From positions 1 to 29,961 of the forward strand of contig JAFWDF010000068.1 of assembly GCA_017534025.1 (NCBI GenBank): a stretch of 29,961 bases of DNA, written 5' to 3'. Shown piece by piece: positions 16,203 through 24,562 of this stretch; position 1 is the first letter of the stretch; the number at the start of each line of letters is the position of its first letter. The notes beneath the pieces were generated by a model. That model did not search any database and had not been told where the DNA came from. It was given only the letters and a program-made list of their open reading frames with translations. The position numbers and the translations under genes are program-made. The DNA is from Bacillota bacterium. GTDB lineage: Bacteria > Bacillota > Clostridia > Peptostreptococcales > Anaerovoracaceae.

Positions 16203-16231
16203 ATTTTACCGTAATTCATTAATATAATCAA
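16203..16231 (-). promoter_or_regulatory. Sigma-A promoter for the CDF-GNAT pair
   Basis: On minus: TTGATT (16231-16226), 17-nt spacer, TAAAAT (16208-16203), giving a leader of about 50 nt before the ATG at 16145. Confidence 0.6.
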
Positions 16232-16493
16232 ATTCCACTGATCTCACCATTTTCCCTTCCGGTAAATAAAAGTGAATAATGAAAAAAGCGCCTCCGGCTC
16301 ATCCTGAACAGCTCTTATTAGCACACAGAAATTGTAATTTGAATAATATTTTATGATTCTTGAATGATAATTTCAAAAATTACTTTAATAAATCTTTAAG
16401 AACATGTAAAATATAACATATATTTAAAAATCAGCAGGCACATTCTGTCTGCCATCTATTGTATGACAATCTGATTTTCAGAGGGTAAAAGAA
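16232..16493. other. AT-rich intergenic region upstream of ppsA
   Basis: 262 nt with no coding signal. Several A/T-rich -10-like boxes (for example TAAAAT near 16406-16412) could serve ppsA, but none has a convincing -35. A short hairpin GGCA-N9-TGCC sits near 16437-16455 in the likely ppsA leader. The ppsA ribosome binding site GAGGG is at 16481-16485. No riboswitch was recognised. Confidence 0.5.
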
Positions 16494-17234
16494 ATGAAGC
16501 GTGAAGAAAAAAATGTATTATGGTTCGATGAACTGAGACGGGAAGATGTTGATCTTGTCGGAGGCAAATCCTCCTCTCTGGGTGAAATGACATCTTCTAC
16601 AGATGTTCCAGTTCCGTATGGTTTCGCGACTACCGCGAGTGCTTATCGATTCTTTATTAAGGAAACCGGTCTCGGCGACCGGATCCGTGAAGAGATCAGC
16701 AAGCTGACAGACGTGGAAGATACGGCTATGCTGCGGGACGTCACGGCTGCGATCCGTGAAATGATCGTAGAACAGGATATGCCGCAGGCACTGGCGGACG
16801 ACATTCGCAAAGCGTATGAAGAGCTTGCAGAAAAAGTCGGTGAACCGGATCCGTTTGTTGCAGTACGCTCCAGCGCTACAGCAGAAGACCTTCCTGACGC
16901 GAGCTTCGCAGGCCAGCAGGACACATATCTGAACGTCAAGGGCGCAGATATGGTCATCCAGAAAGTCAAGGAATGCTACGCTTCCACATTTACGGATCGT
17001 GCTACCTATTACAGAGAAAAGCAGGGATTCGATCATCTTACAGTAGCGCTGAGTGCAGCTGTTCAGATGATGGTATTCTCCAAGGCTTCCGGCGTTATGT
17101 TTACAGTGAATGTCGCCAACGGCGATGACAGCTGCATTACTATCGAAGGCGCCTACGGTCTCGGCGAATACGTTGTACAGGGTACCGTTACCCCGGACAA
17201 CTTCGTTATTGACAAAAACACACTGGAAATCTAG
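16494..17234 (+). CDS. ppsA: Phosphoenolpyruvate synthase, N-terminal fragment (ends at in-frame TAG)
   Basis: 246 codons encoding most of the ATP-grasp (PPDK_N) domain of phosphoenolpyruvate synthase (pyruvate, water dikinase), which makes PEP, AMP and phosphate from pyruvate and ATP. Marks are LVGGKSSSLGEM, VPYGFATT, AVRSSATAEDLPDASFAGQQDT and the GVMFTVN block. GAGGG lies 8 nt before the ATG. The frame stops at TAG 17232-17234 in the middle of the domain; translation in the same frame then continues at once with the rest of the enzyme at 17241. The fragment alone lacks the catalytic His and PEP domains. It is either a broken gene, a sequencing error, or one half of a split or recoded enzyme. 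Confidence 0.85.
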   Translation: MKREEKNVLWFDELRREDVDLVGGKSSSLGEMTSSTDVPVPYGFATTASAYRFFIKETGLGDRIREEISKLTDVEDTAMLRDVTAAIREMIVEQDMPQALADDIRKAYEELAEKVGEPDPFVAVRSSATAEDLPDASFAGQQDTYLNVKGADMVIQKVKECYASTFTDRATYYREKQGFDHLTVALSAAVQMMVFSKASGVMFTVNVANGDDSCITIEGAYGLGEYVVQGTVTPDNFVIDKNTLEI

Positions 17235-17243
17235 GACAGCATG
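17232..17243 (+). other. In-frame amber codon with overlapping ribosome-binding-like site
   Basis: TAG at 17232-17234 is in the same frame as both flanking coding parts: LEI-TAG-DS-M. The stop is part of TAGGACAGCATG, so AGGA (17233-17236) sits 4 nt before the ATG at 17241 and could drive re-initiation. One base change would restore sense (for example to CAG, AAG, GAG, TTG, TCG, TGG, TAC or TAT). Confidence 0.9.
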
Positions 17244-18884
17244 GTCAACGAAAAGCCGGTCCGCCTCGTACGCAAACCGGAAGGCGATGTTGTAGAAGAA
17301 AAGGTTCCGGAAGAAGACGTAAACAAGCCTGCCATTACCAATGAACAGGCAATCGAACTGGCGAAATACGCAAAGGCTATTGAAGCGCATTATGGCTGCC
17401 TGATGGATATGGAATGGGGCGTAGATGAAAGAGACAACAAGATCTGGCTCCTCCAGGCGCGTCCGGAAACCGTATGGTCCAGAAAGAAAAAGGATAAGGG
17501 GGCTGACATGAGTGATTCTTCCGCCGTTACTGAAGATATGAAAGTCATCGTACAGGGTCTGCCTGCGAGCCCGGGCAAAGTTGCCGGCAAAGCGCATGTC
17601 ATTCTGGATCCTTCCAAAATTGATGAATTCCAGGAAGGCGAAATCCTCGTTACGACCATGACGGCTCCTGACTGGGTACCGGCCATGCAGAAGGCGCTCG
17701 CCATCGTTACGGACGCCGGCGGTATGACCTGCCACGCGGCCATCGTAAGCCGTGAGCTCGAGATTCCTTGTATCGTAGGTACCAAGAGCCGCTCCTCCGA
17801 AGCGACCACAACCATTCCTGACGGCGCGGAAATCACTGTCGATGCTTCCAGCGGCGTAGTATATGAAGGTATCGTAAAGAGCATCACCGAAGCCAAGGAA
17901 GAAAAGCAGACTGCGGCTGTCGGCGGCGTTGCTGACTTTGCTCCGATCACCGGCACCAAGATCTACATGAATCTGGGCAATCCGGATCTGGCTGAAAAGA
18001 ATGCTTCCCTCCCGGCTGACGGTATCGGCCTGATGAGAGAAGAATTCATCTGGACTACGTTCATTCATGAACATCCGCTCCACCTCATCGAAACAGGAAG
18101 AGCTGATGTAGCTGTTAACCAGCTGGCTGACGGCATGAGAAAAGTAGCGGCTGCCATGGCACCACGCCAGGTTGTCGTACGTCTCTCCGACTTCAAGTCC
18201 AGCGAATACCGCGGACTGATCGGCGGTGACAAGTATGAACCGTATGAACCAAGCGCACTGCTCGGCTGGAGAGGCGCTTCCAGATACTATGATCCGGCTT
18301 ACCTGCCTGCCTTCAGACTGGAACTCCAGGCAATCAAGAAGGTTCGTGACGAATACGGCCTCAAGAACCTGCAGGTTATGATCCCGTTCTGCCGTACCGT
18401 TAAAGAAGCGGAGACAGTTACGAAGATCATGGCAGAAGAAGGTCTCGTAAGAAACCAGGACTTCAAGGTATGGCTGATGGCGGAAATTCCTTCCAACATC
18501 ATCCTGGCAGATCAGTTCAACCAGTTCGTAGACGGTTACTCCATCGGTTCCAACGACCTGACCATGCTGATCCTGGGCTGCGACCGTGACAACGAAACAG
18601 TGCAGCACATCTTCGACGGCAGGAGCCTCGCTGTGAAGCGCGCAATCCGCCATCTGATCGAAGTGGCTCACAGAGACGGCAAGACGGTTTCCATCTGCGG
18701 CCAGGCACCAAGCATCTATCCGGAATTCTGCGAATTCCTGGTTAAGAGCGGCATCGACTCCATCTCCGTTAACCCGGACGCTGTTGCCAGCACCAGAAAG
18801 AATGTTGCGCGCATCGAACAGCGCATCATGCTGGACAAGCTTACCGGACGCGGCGTAGAAGACGCTGAAGATTACACCTGGTAA
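17241..18884 (+). CDS. ppsA: Phosphoenolpyruvate synthase, C-terminal part
   Basis: 547 codons in the same frame as the upstream fragment. It holds the end of the ATP-grasp domain (MDMEWGVDERDNKIWLLQARPET), the swivelling phosphohistidine domain with His165 in GGMTCHAAIVSREL, and the PEP/pyruvate-binding barrel with RLSDFKSSEYRGLIGG, IGSNDLTMLILGCDRD and SICGQAPS. Together with the upstream fragment this gives about 796 residues, the normal length of PEP synthase, with no other damage. A second internal start, MSDSSAVTED at 17508, has AAGGGGG 5 nt upstream and would give a His-plus-PEP module of 458 residues. Codon choice looks strong and uniform, as in a highly expressed gene, which argues against long-standing decay. 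Confidence 0.88.
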   Translation: MVNEKPVRLVRKPEGDVVEEKVPEEDVNKPAITNEQAIELAKYAKAIEAHYGCLMDMEWGVDERDNKIWLLQARPETVWSRKKKDKGADMSDSSAVTEDMKVIVQGLPASPGKVAGKAHVILDPSKIDEFQEGEILVTTMTAPDWVPAMQKALAIVTDAGGMTCHAAIVSRELEIPCIVGTKSRSSEATTTIPDGAEITVDASSGVVYEGIVKSITEAKEEKQTAAVGGVADFAPITGTKIYMNLGNPDLAEKNASLPADGIGLMREEFIWTTFIHEHPLHLIETGRADVAVNQLADGMRKVAAAMAPRQVVVRLSDFKSSEYRGLIGGDKYEPYEPSALLGWRGASRYYDPAYLPAFRLELQAIKKVRDEYGLKNLQVMIPFCRTVKEAETVTKIMAEEGLVRNQDFKVWLMAEIPSNIILADQFNQFVDGYSIGSNDLTMLILGCDRDNETVQHIFDGRSLAVKRAIRHLIEVAHRDGKTVSICGQAPSIYPEFCEFLVKSGIDSISVNPDAVASTRKNVARIEQRIMLDKLTGRGVEDAEDYTW

Positions 18885-18948
18885 TCCCGCCCATTCTTCC
18901 TTCCGTACAGAAAGAAGAATCCGGTGAACCAGATCCTCTGATAAAAAC

Positions 18949-18992
18949 AAAGCACCCCGCTCCGGCAGTTCTGCCGGACGCGGGGTGCCTTT
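18949..18992. terminator. Bidirectional terminator between ppsA and the aldo/keto reductase gene
   Basis: GCACCCCGC (18952-18960) pairs with GCGGGGTGC (18980-18988), and the inner TCCGGCAG pairs with CTGCCGGA, with one bulged base and a 2-nt loop. CTTTT follows on plus and an A-rich stretch precedes it, giving a T-rich tail on minus. It can end ppsA and the minus operon ending at 18999. Confidence 0.92.
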
Positions 18993-18998
18993 TCATAT

Positions 18999-20174
18999 TT
19001 ACCTTTTCATTATTTTGCGCGCGACCTGGATACCTGCTTTGTACGGCAGCGGCCGGAGCGCCCGGTCCGCTTCCTTCAGTTTATCCCGGATCGGAATATG
19101 CTGCGGACAATGCATTTCACACTTCCCGCAGCCAATACACTGCGACGCGAAGCCCGGTTCCTTACGCAGCCCCACATTTCTGGCGAATTCGAATCTCGTC
19201 GGTATTTTTTTCTCCAGATACATGAGATTGTAATAATGGAATATACCCGGTATATCCACACCCTTCGGACATGGCATACAGTACCGGCATCCGGTACAGC
19301 CGACTTTTTCCTTTTCTTTAATGATTTGCCGGACATGTTCCACCAGATCGAAGTCCGCCGGAGAAAAGGAACCGGCTTCAGCATCAGATGCGATCCGTAT
19401 GTTTTCCTCCACCATTTCCACGGAATTCATACCGGACAGTACACAGGTCACCTCCGGCTGGTCCCACAGCCAGCGCAGTCCCAGTTCCGCCGGTGTATAC
19501 CCGGTACCGCTTTCCTGAAGAGCAGCCCTGGCCTTTTCCGGCAGGTTGACCAGCTTGCCGCCGCGCAGAGGTTCCATGATAATAACCGGAATCCCTTTCT
19601 CCGCTGCAGCATGCAGTCCGCGCCGGCCGGCCTGGCTGTGTTCATCCAGGTAATTATACTGAATCTGGCAGAAATCCCAGTCGTACGCATTCAGAATCTG
19701 CAGAAATGTCTCCGTATCCCCGTGAAAGGAAAACCCGATATTGCGAATGCTTCCGTCCGCTTTATGCCGGCGGATCCAGTCTTCAATACCCAGTGACTGC
19801 AGACTCTCCCATTCCAGATAATCGGTAAACATGTGCATCAGATAATAATCGATGTAGTCTGTGCGCAAACGGGACAGTTCCTCCCGGAAGGTTTTTTCAA
19901 TTGCCTTTTCCGACCGCAGAATATACTGCGGCAGCTTGGTGGCGATATTCACCTTGTCCCTGCACCCGTTCTCATCCAGAATCCGACCAAGGCATTCCTC
20001 GCTGCCCGGATAGATATAGGCGGTATCGAAATAGTTCACGCCTTTCTCGATCGCCAGCAGTATTTCTTTCTCCGTCTTCGGATAATCAATACTGTTTCCC
20101 TTTTTACTGAATCGCATGCAGCCGTATCCAAGCTGTGAAATCAGATTTCCGTATTTGTCTTTTCTGTACTTCAT
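18999..20174 (-). CDS. Aldo/keto reductase with C-terminal ferredoxin module (second copy)
   Basis: A 391-residue oxidoreductase with the same plan as the protein at 11022-12131. The AKR barrel has LGYGCMRF, FDTAYIYPGSEE (Asp, Tyr), IATKLPQY (Lys) and YLMHMFTDYL (His). The C-terminal cysteine clusters CTGCRYCMPCP and CIGCGKCEMHCP can bind two [4Fe-4S] centres; the first has one residue fewer than usual between its third and fourth Cys. I chose the ATG at 20174 (MKYRKDKYG), 7 nt after GGAG; an ATG two codons earlier is too close. It follows the SLH protein by 17 nt and is last before the terminator at 18949-18992. The substrate is unknown. Confidence 0.9.
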   Translation of the reverse strand: MKYRKDKYGNLISQLGYGCMRFSKKGNSIDYPKTEKEILLAIEKGVNYFDTAYIYPGSEECLGRILDENGCRDKVNIATKLPQYILRSEKAIEKTFREELSRLRTDYIDYYLMHMFTDYLEWESLQSLGIEDWIRRHKADGSIRNIGFSFHGDTETFLQILNAYDWDFCQIQYNYLDEHSQAGRRGLHAAAEKGIPVIIMEPLRGGKLVNLPEKARAALQESGTGYTPAELGLRWLWDQPEVTCVLSGMNSVEMVEENIRIASDAEAGSFSPADFDLVEHVRQIIKEKEKVGCTGCRYCMPCPKGVDIPGIFHYYNLMYLEKKIPTRFEFARNVGLRKEPGFASQCIGCGKCEMHCPQHIPIRDKLKEADRALRPLPYKAGIQVARKIMKR

Positions 20175-20191
20175 AATCATTCTCCGGATAA

Positions 20192-23173
20192 TTATCCGAT
20201 CCGGTACAGGAAGGTTACAATCTGGGCGCGGTTGCATAATGCATCCGGTGCGAAGTGTGATGGATCCACGCCATTGGTGATTCCGTTTTCCACAGCCCAG
20301 AGAACCGCGTCGTAATAATACCTGCCGGAAGTAACGTCCTCAAATGGATTATTTGTATTTTCCGCTTTTTCCTTGCTCAATCGATGCAGGAAAGTCACCG
20401 CCTGTCCGCGGGTAACCATACTGTCCGGTTCAAAGGTACTTTCGGACATCCCCCTGGTGATTCCATTTTCCACAGCCCACAACACAGCATTATAATAATA
20501 CGTGCCTTCTTTTACGTCTGTAAACGGGTTCTCAGTATCTTTCACTTCCGGTTTGCCTTTCCAACGGTACAGGAAGGTGACCATCTGTCCGCGGGTACAA
20601 TTGCCATCAGGATTGAAATGTGTTTCATCCACACCGTTGGTAATGTCCTTGCCCACAGCCCAGTCGACAGCCGGCGCAAAATAGGCGTCATCCGGGACAT
20701 CCACAAATTTTCTTCCCGGTTCCGAAGCCGGCAGCGGATTGAAATAATAATCTGCCTGGACGTACACTTCATCCTCAAATTCACTGTAAAAGACGTCTTC
20801 CAGAGCCTGCCCGTTCAAACTGATCGTACCGGCATAGTCCGGATATTCACCGTCCGGATCATCCAGCAGAAATTCCAACTCATCAGAAATCGGAACGATA
20901 AACATATTGAGATAAAGTTCATTGGAATTGGTAATCTCATCAACATCTTCATAGGACTCCGTATCATACAGATGGATTTCCTTGATTCTGTATGGAGCCC
21001 CTTCCGGAACCTGTACTTCCAGGAGACGGTCTCCGCTGTCTCCGACATGCGGGACAGAATATGTAAGTTCTATTTGGTCAATCAGCTGTGTCCAGGAAGC
21101 ATACAAAGTAATATCCTGTTCTGCCCGCACATCCTCCCAGAATACTCCGTCCTGATCGAACCAGCCGTCAAAGCGCCAGCATCCGAGATCGTCCCTGACA
21201 ATTCCCTGATCTTCCAGCGTCCATCCGGCATATTTCAGAAGTGTACCAGCTCCCACAGATACGGAAGCCGGGGCGGTTCCATGCCCGTTTGCATCAAAGC
21301 TTACCGAACACATTTCCGGTTCCCCGACACGATAGGACCAGACTCCGGTGATGGAGATCTTTCCTGCTTTATAGTTTACCGTCCGGGTGATCGGTTTTTC
21401 ACCATTCAATGTAAACAGAAAACTGTCCGGAACAGAATGGCCGACGACATCCAGTGTGACTGCAAGATAATAATTCTTATCCTTTTTCAGTGTCTTATCG
21501 ATCGTAATCCAGCCGGCATTCTGGACGCTCAGCCAGCTGCAGTCCAGAGCGGCGGTACCGGCTTTGATCTGGTCTGCGGCAGCCGTGGCTGCATCTCCTG
21601 CCTTCGGCTGTTCCAGCGGCAGATCAATATTGTCCGGGGCCGGCGGCGGCGCCAGCTGCTTCAATCTGGCAATGATCACATCCGGATGATGTGAGAAAAC
21701 CAGAGATCCGCTGTTCGCTACCAGATTTAACAGAGTAATTATATCGATATATTTGATAAATCCTTCGCTCTTATACTCGTCATCAAATGCAGGCAGCGTC
21801 CAGCCTTCCTCTGCCATCGGTTCCGTTTTGACAAGCACCGGAAGCAGCAGCTGCAGCAGTCCGTACAGATCCGCCTGATCATACGGCAGTTCACTGCTTT
21901 CCCCTTTCATCAGTTCATACAGCTGACCGGCTGCAGTCCATTGTATCCGGACAGCATCGCTGCGAAGTTCATATTCATTCGAAGGGGACATTGTATCTGC
22001 CGTCACTTTTTCCAGATGACTGTAGGCAAGATCCGGCACCATCCCCATCAGCGGCGACAGTTTTGATACCAGTTCCGCGCGGTTTCCGCCGAATATAATA
22101 TGACAGAGCGCCTGCAGGCCTTTCTGATAGGAATAATGAATATTCACTGTCTCTCCGTCCAGCGTGAACATATCCGTTTTTACAGAGGAATAATCTGCCC
22201 GGGTCGGTACTGTTGCAGCCAGGTTCCCGGTCAGTGTCTGTATAAAGACCCTGACGTCTCCGCCAAAGGCCTCCGCATTATAGTTTTTTGCGAGGACGGC
22301 GGCGTCCGGATTCTGGTGTTCCAGAGCTTCGGCCATATCTGCAGGCGGAACAGTATTATATACGATCTTCTGTCCGTACAGCGTCATACCCCAGATCGGC
22401 AGGGCCGTAACCGGATCGTCGTCTGAAACATAATTCAGAATCGTATTGTACTTGGCGTCGGAAGCTGCCGGGTTCTGTGTTGCAGCTGGAGATTCAAAGG
22501 TATAGGCAGTCACGGCAGGGTGTGCTTCTGCGTCAAGAAGACCGGCTGCCGACAAATTAGCGATCGCTGCCCCCCGGCTCTGCCCGGTAAGCCAGACAAT
22601 TTCGCTGCTGTCTGCGTTTCTCCCGGCGAAATCATCCAGAAATGCCCTGGCAGCGGCTGCAAAGGAATCATGATCCTGCAGTGCCGAGTCTTCGGAATTT
22701 ACGGTTACATTCTGCTGCCAGCCTTTGTCTCCGTAGGCTTCTCCCTGGAAAGCGACCGCTGTTAATGTACGGTTTTCGCCGCCGGCAGAAATGGTTTTGC
22801 TGCCGATAACGTAGGCACAGTCCGCTTTATCCATGCTATCATACCGTTCCGCTCTGGCATCAAAGCCCAGATCCTTCAGAAACTGAACCGCATACTGCGG
22901 ATCATCCGTTACAGAAGCAGAAAGCTGCGCGGACACCAGCGCCAGCGCATCGTTTCTGACAGACAGATCACCGGAGAACCAGTCATCCGTGTAATAATAG
23001 CTGTCGACGACATAATCCGCAGATTGTTTTGAAAAATAATGCAGATTTCCGAATTGATAATCTGTATCCGCTGCCGGCGGATTGCTTTCAGCCAGCACGG
23101 TGCCCGGCAGGAATCCAACGCACAGCACCAGTGACAGCAGAACAGAAATCCATTTCCTGTGTTTCCGATACAT
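20192..23173 (-). CDS. Secreted lipase-like protein with InlB-type repeat and three SLH domains
   Basis: A 993-residue surface protein. A signal peptide (basic MYRKHRK, hydrophobic core, cleavage after VLA near residue 28) exports it. The N-terminal alpha/beta-hydrolase part has the nucleophile elbow GQSRG with Ser199 and an SDDDP acid candidate near 251-253, so it may be a lipase or esterase; the catalytic His is not assigned with confidence. A beta-rich region includes a Listeria-Bacteroides/InlB-like repeat (CSVSFDANGHG to ITLYASWTQ, about 21090-21310). Three C-terminal SLH domains would tether it to pyruvylated cell-wall polymers. AAGGAGAAGGAG precedes the ATG. It lies between a lipoprotein gene and a Fe-S aldo/keto reductase, with no obvious functional link. 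Confidence 0.88.
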   Translation of the reverse strand: MYRKHRKWISVLLSLVLCVGFLPGTVLAESNPPAADTDYQFGNLHYFSKQSADYVVDSYYYTDDWFSGDLSVRNDALALVSAQLSASVTDDPQYAVQFLKDLGFDARAERYDSMDKADCAYVIGSKTISAGGENRTLTAVAFQGEAYGDKGWQQNVTVNSEDSALQDHDSFAAAARAFLDDFAGRNADSSEIVWLTGQSRGAAIANLSAAGLLDAEAHPAVTAYTFESPAATQNPAASDAKYNTILNYVSDDDPVTALPIWGMTLYGQKIVYNTVPPADMAEALEHQNPDAAVLAKNYNAEAFGGDVRVFIQTLTGNLAATVPTRADYSSVKTDMFTLDGETVNIHYSYQKGLQALCHIIFGGNRAELVSKLSPLMGMVPDLAYSHLEKVTADTMSPSNEYELRSDAVRIQWTAAGQLYELMKGESSELPYDQADLYGLLQLLLPVLVKTEPMAEEGWTLPAFDDEYKSEGFIKYIDIITLLNLVANSGSLVFSHHPDVIIARLKQLAPPPAPDNIDLPLEQPKAGDAATAAADQIKAGTAALDCSWLSVQNAGWITIDKTLKKDKNYYLAVTLDVVGHSVPDSFLFTLNGEKPITRTVNYKAGKISITGVWSYRVGEPEMCSVSFDANGHGTAPASVSVGAGTLLKYAGWTLEDQGIVRDDLGCWRFDGWFDQDGVFWEDVRAEQDITLYASWTQLIDQIELTYSVPHVGDSGDRLLEVQVPEGAPYRIKEIHLYDTESYEDVDEITNSNELYLNMFIVPISDELEFLLDDPDGEYPDYAGTISLNGQALEDVFYSEFEDEVYVQADYYFNPLPASEPGRKFVDVPDDAYFAPAVDWAVGKDITNGVDETHFNPDGNCTRGQMVTFLYRWKGKPEVKDTENPFTDVKEGTYYYNAVLWAVENGITRGMSESTFEPDSMVTRGQAVTFLHRLSKEKAENTNNPFEDVTSGRYYYDAVLWAVENGITNGVDPSHFAPDALCNRAQIVTFLYRIG
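20195..20712 (-). repeat. Three S-layer homology (SLH) repeats
   Basis: Three successive units of about 60 residues, each with an FxDV start, a YYYDAVLWAVENGIT-type helix and a C-terminal TRGQxVTFLYR helix. The TRGQ motif, thought to contact the cell-wall pyruvyl group, is intact in the first two; the third has NRAQ. The second and third units are closely related at DNA level. Confidence 0.88.
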
Positions 23174-23252
23174 ATTATCTCCTTCTCCTTCGCAAAGGAT
23201 ACTTGTTTCAATTGTCCGTATCTTTTTTAGCAGTTTCGAACCAGCATACGCC

Positions 23253-23981
23253 TTACGACGCCAGATCACTCAGGTTTCCGGCTTCCAGCGTTTCCGTCTC
23301 GAATTTGTAATCATCGGTTCCCGGACTGCCGCTTTCGATGGTTTTAATGATTTCGTAAGTACCATTTTCCAGATCAATCTGAAGCAGGTTTTCGGTTTCT
23401 ACCGGAACTCCCAGAACTTCAGCTGCTTTTTGTATAAGCCGGCTATGCGGCACATCCGGATCGGCTTCATTATACGGATTAAACGCCTGTGCCTTCTCCA
23501 GATATTCCGCAGGGAAATGATCCTGCAGCCACTGATCGTGACCGCTTCCGTCCTCGCTCCATTCCACGTTCTGCAGTTCCGGTCCGTTATCGGCCAGTGT
23601 GAAATGGATAATCGCTTCGCCGGCCGACCCTGCCATGTTGTACGCCTTATCCTTCAAAGCTACATACTCTTCCTGATCCAGCCAGACATAGGCGCTGACA
23701 TTTTTCCCTTCCAGATCGATTCCGAACAGCTCTGCGTCCGCCAGAGTCACATCCGGCAGGACATCGGCATAGCTCTTTGTCATTTCCTTTTCCGCAATCT
23801 GATCCATTATAAGATTCATATCTGCTTCCAATGACTGTGATCCGGTTTCGTCCGATGCAGACACTTCATTTTCCGCACTCTGTCCGACCGGCTGCTTCTC
23901 AGCCCCGCAGGCGGTGAACGCAAACATTACCAGAAGGGCCAATAATAAAGCGATCCATGCTTTTCTATGATTCTTTGTCAT
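23253..23981 (-). CDS. Lipoprotein, function unknown
   Basis: A 242-residue exported lipoprotein: basic start MTKNHRKAW, hydrophobic core, and lipobox FTAC with the lipidated Cys at residue 25. A low-complexity Ser/Glu/Ala linker follows (about 26-52). The remaining domain is acidic, with no recognised catalytic motif; the last part contains NLLQIDLENGTYEIIKTIESGS. It resembles extracytoplasmic sensor or binding lipoproteins only in layout. AGGAG stands 6 nt before the ATG. It begins 11 nt after the glutathione peroxidase gene and is followed after 79 nt by the SLH protein, so the three may form one transcript. Confidence 0.82.
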   Translation of the reverse strand: MTKNHRKAWIALLLALLVMFAFTACGAEKQPVGQSAENEVSASDETGSQSLEADMNLIMDQIAEKEMTKSYADVLPDVTLADAELFGIDLEGKNVSAYVWLDQEEYVALKDKAYNMAGSAGEAIIHFTLADNGPELQNVEWSEDGSGHDQWLQDHFPAEYLEKAQAFNPYNEADPDVPHSRLIQKAAEVLGVPVETENLLQIDLENGTYEIIKTIESGSPGTDDYKFETETLEAGNLSDLAS

Positions 23982-23992
23982 GAGCTTCTCCT

Positions 23993-24544
23993 TTACTTTG
24001 TCAGTTCCGCTGCCACGGCTTCACGTACATCCTTCATATCCGTGGTCGGTTCGAATCTCGCAAGAACATTGCCCTCCCGGTCGATCAGGAACTTGGTGAA
24101 ATTCCACTTGATATAGGCTTTGTCTCCATATTCTTTATTATTCATATCAGCAAATTTCTTCAGCGCCGCGTTTTTCATCCCTTTCCCGAAGCTGACAAAT
24201 GGTTTTTCTGTCGCCAGGTAGGCAAACAGAGGATCCGCGCTCTCGCCATTTACATCGATCTTCGCAAACTGCGGAAATTCCGTTCCAAACTTCAGCGTAC
24301 AGAACTCGTGAATCTCCTCGTCGGATCCCGGCGCCTGATTTGCAAACTGGTTGCATGGGAAATCCAGTATTTCAAATCCCTGTTCCCGGAATTCCTTATA
24401 CATGTCCTCCAGAGGATCATAATGCGGTGTAAACCCGCAGCCGGTCGCCGTATTGACGATCAGGAGCACCTTTCCGGCATAATCACCGAGATTCACTTCA
24501 TTTCCGGCTCTGTCTTTCACAGTGAAATCATAAACCTTTGCCAT
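23993..24544 (-). CDS. Glutathione peroxidase family protein (thiol peroxidase)
   Basis: A 183-residue peroxidase that reduces hydrogen peroxide or lipid hydroperoxides. The active-site block VNTATGCGFTPHYDPLEDMY has the peroxidatic Cys (non-selenium form), with FPCNQFANQAPGS and KWNFTKFLIDREG supplying the conserved Gln, Trp and Asn of the catalytic tetrad. In most bacteria lacking glutathione these enzymes use thioredoxin. It has no signal peptide, so it is cytosolic. AAGGA lies 6 nt before the ATG. It lies 84 nt after the SpoIIE-type phosphatase and 11 nt before the lipoprotein. Peroxide defence fits the Fe-S-rich, anaerobic gene set around it. Confidence 0.94.
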   Translation of the reverse strand: MAKVYDFTVKDRAGNEVNLGDYAGKVLLIVNTATGCGFTPHYDPLEDMYKEFREQGFEILDFPCNQFANQAPGSDEEIHEFCTLKFGTEFPQFAKIDVNGESADPLFAYLATEKPFVSFGKGMKNAALKKFADMNNKEYGDKAYIKWNFTKFLIDREGNVLARFEPTTDMKDVREAVAAELTK

Positions 24545-24562
24545 CTCTAATCCTTCCTTTCA

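Noticed and set aside
16146..16203. Manganese (yybP-ykoY) riboswitch in the CDF leader
   Set aside because: The predicted leader is only about 50 nt and lacks the conserved loops, although the exporter type made it worth looking for.
17232..17234. Pyrrolysine or general TAG recoding
   Set aside because: TAG is used as the ordinary stop for the neighbouring kinase gene and trpB, and no pyl gene is in the window. It remains a weak possibility only for this codon.
16518..18950. Very long (810-codon) open frame on the minus strand opposite ppsA
   Set aside because: It mirrors the strongly biased codon usage of ppsA, has no ribosome binding site or recognisable domain, and is Cys/Phe/Arg-rich in the way of antisense translations. 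The plus strand encodes clear PEP synthase motifs throughout.
20384..21694. 436-codon plus-strand frame opposite the SLH protein
   Set aside because: It is an antisense shadow. The minus strand has a signal peptide, GQSRG motif and SLH domains in one uninterrupted frame.
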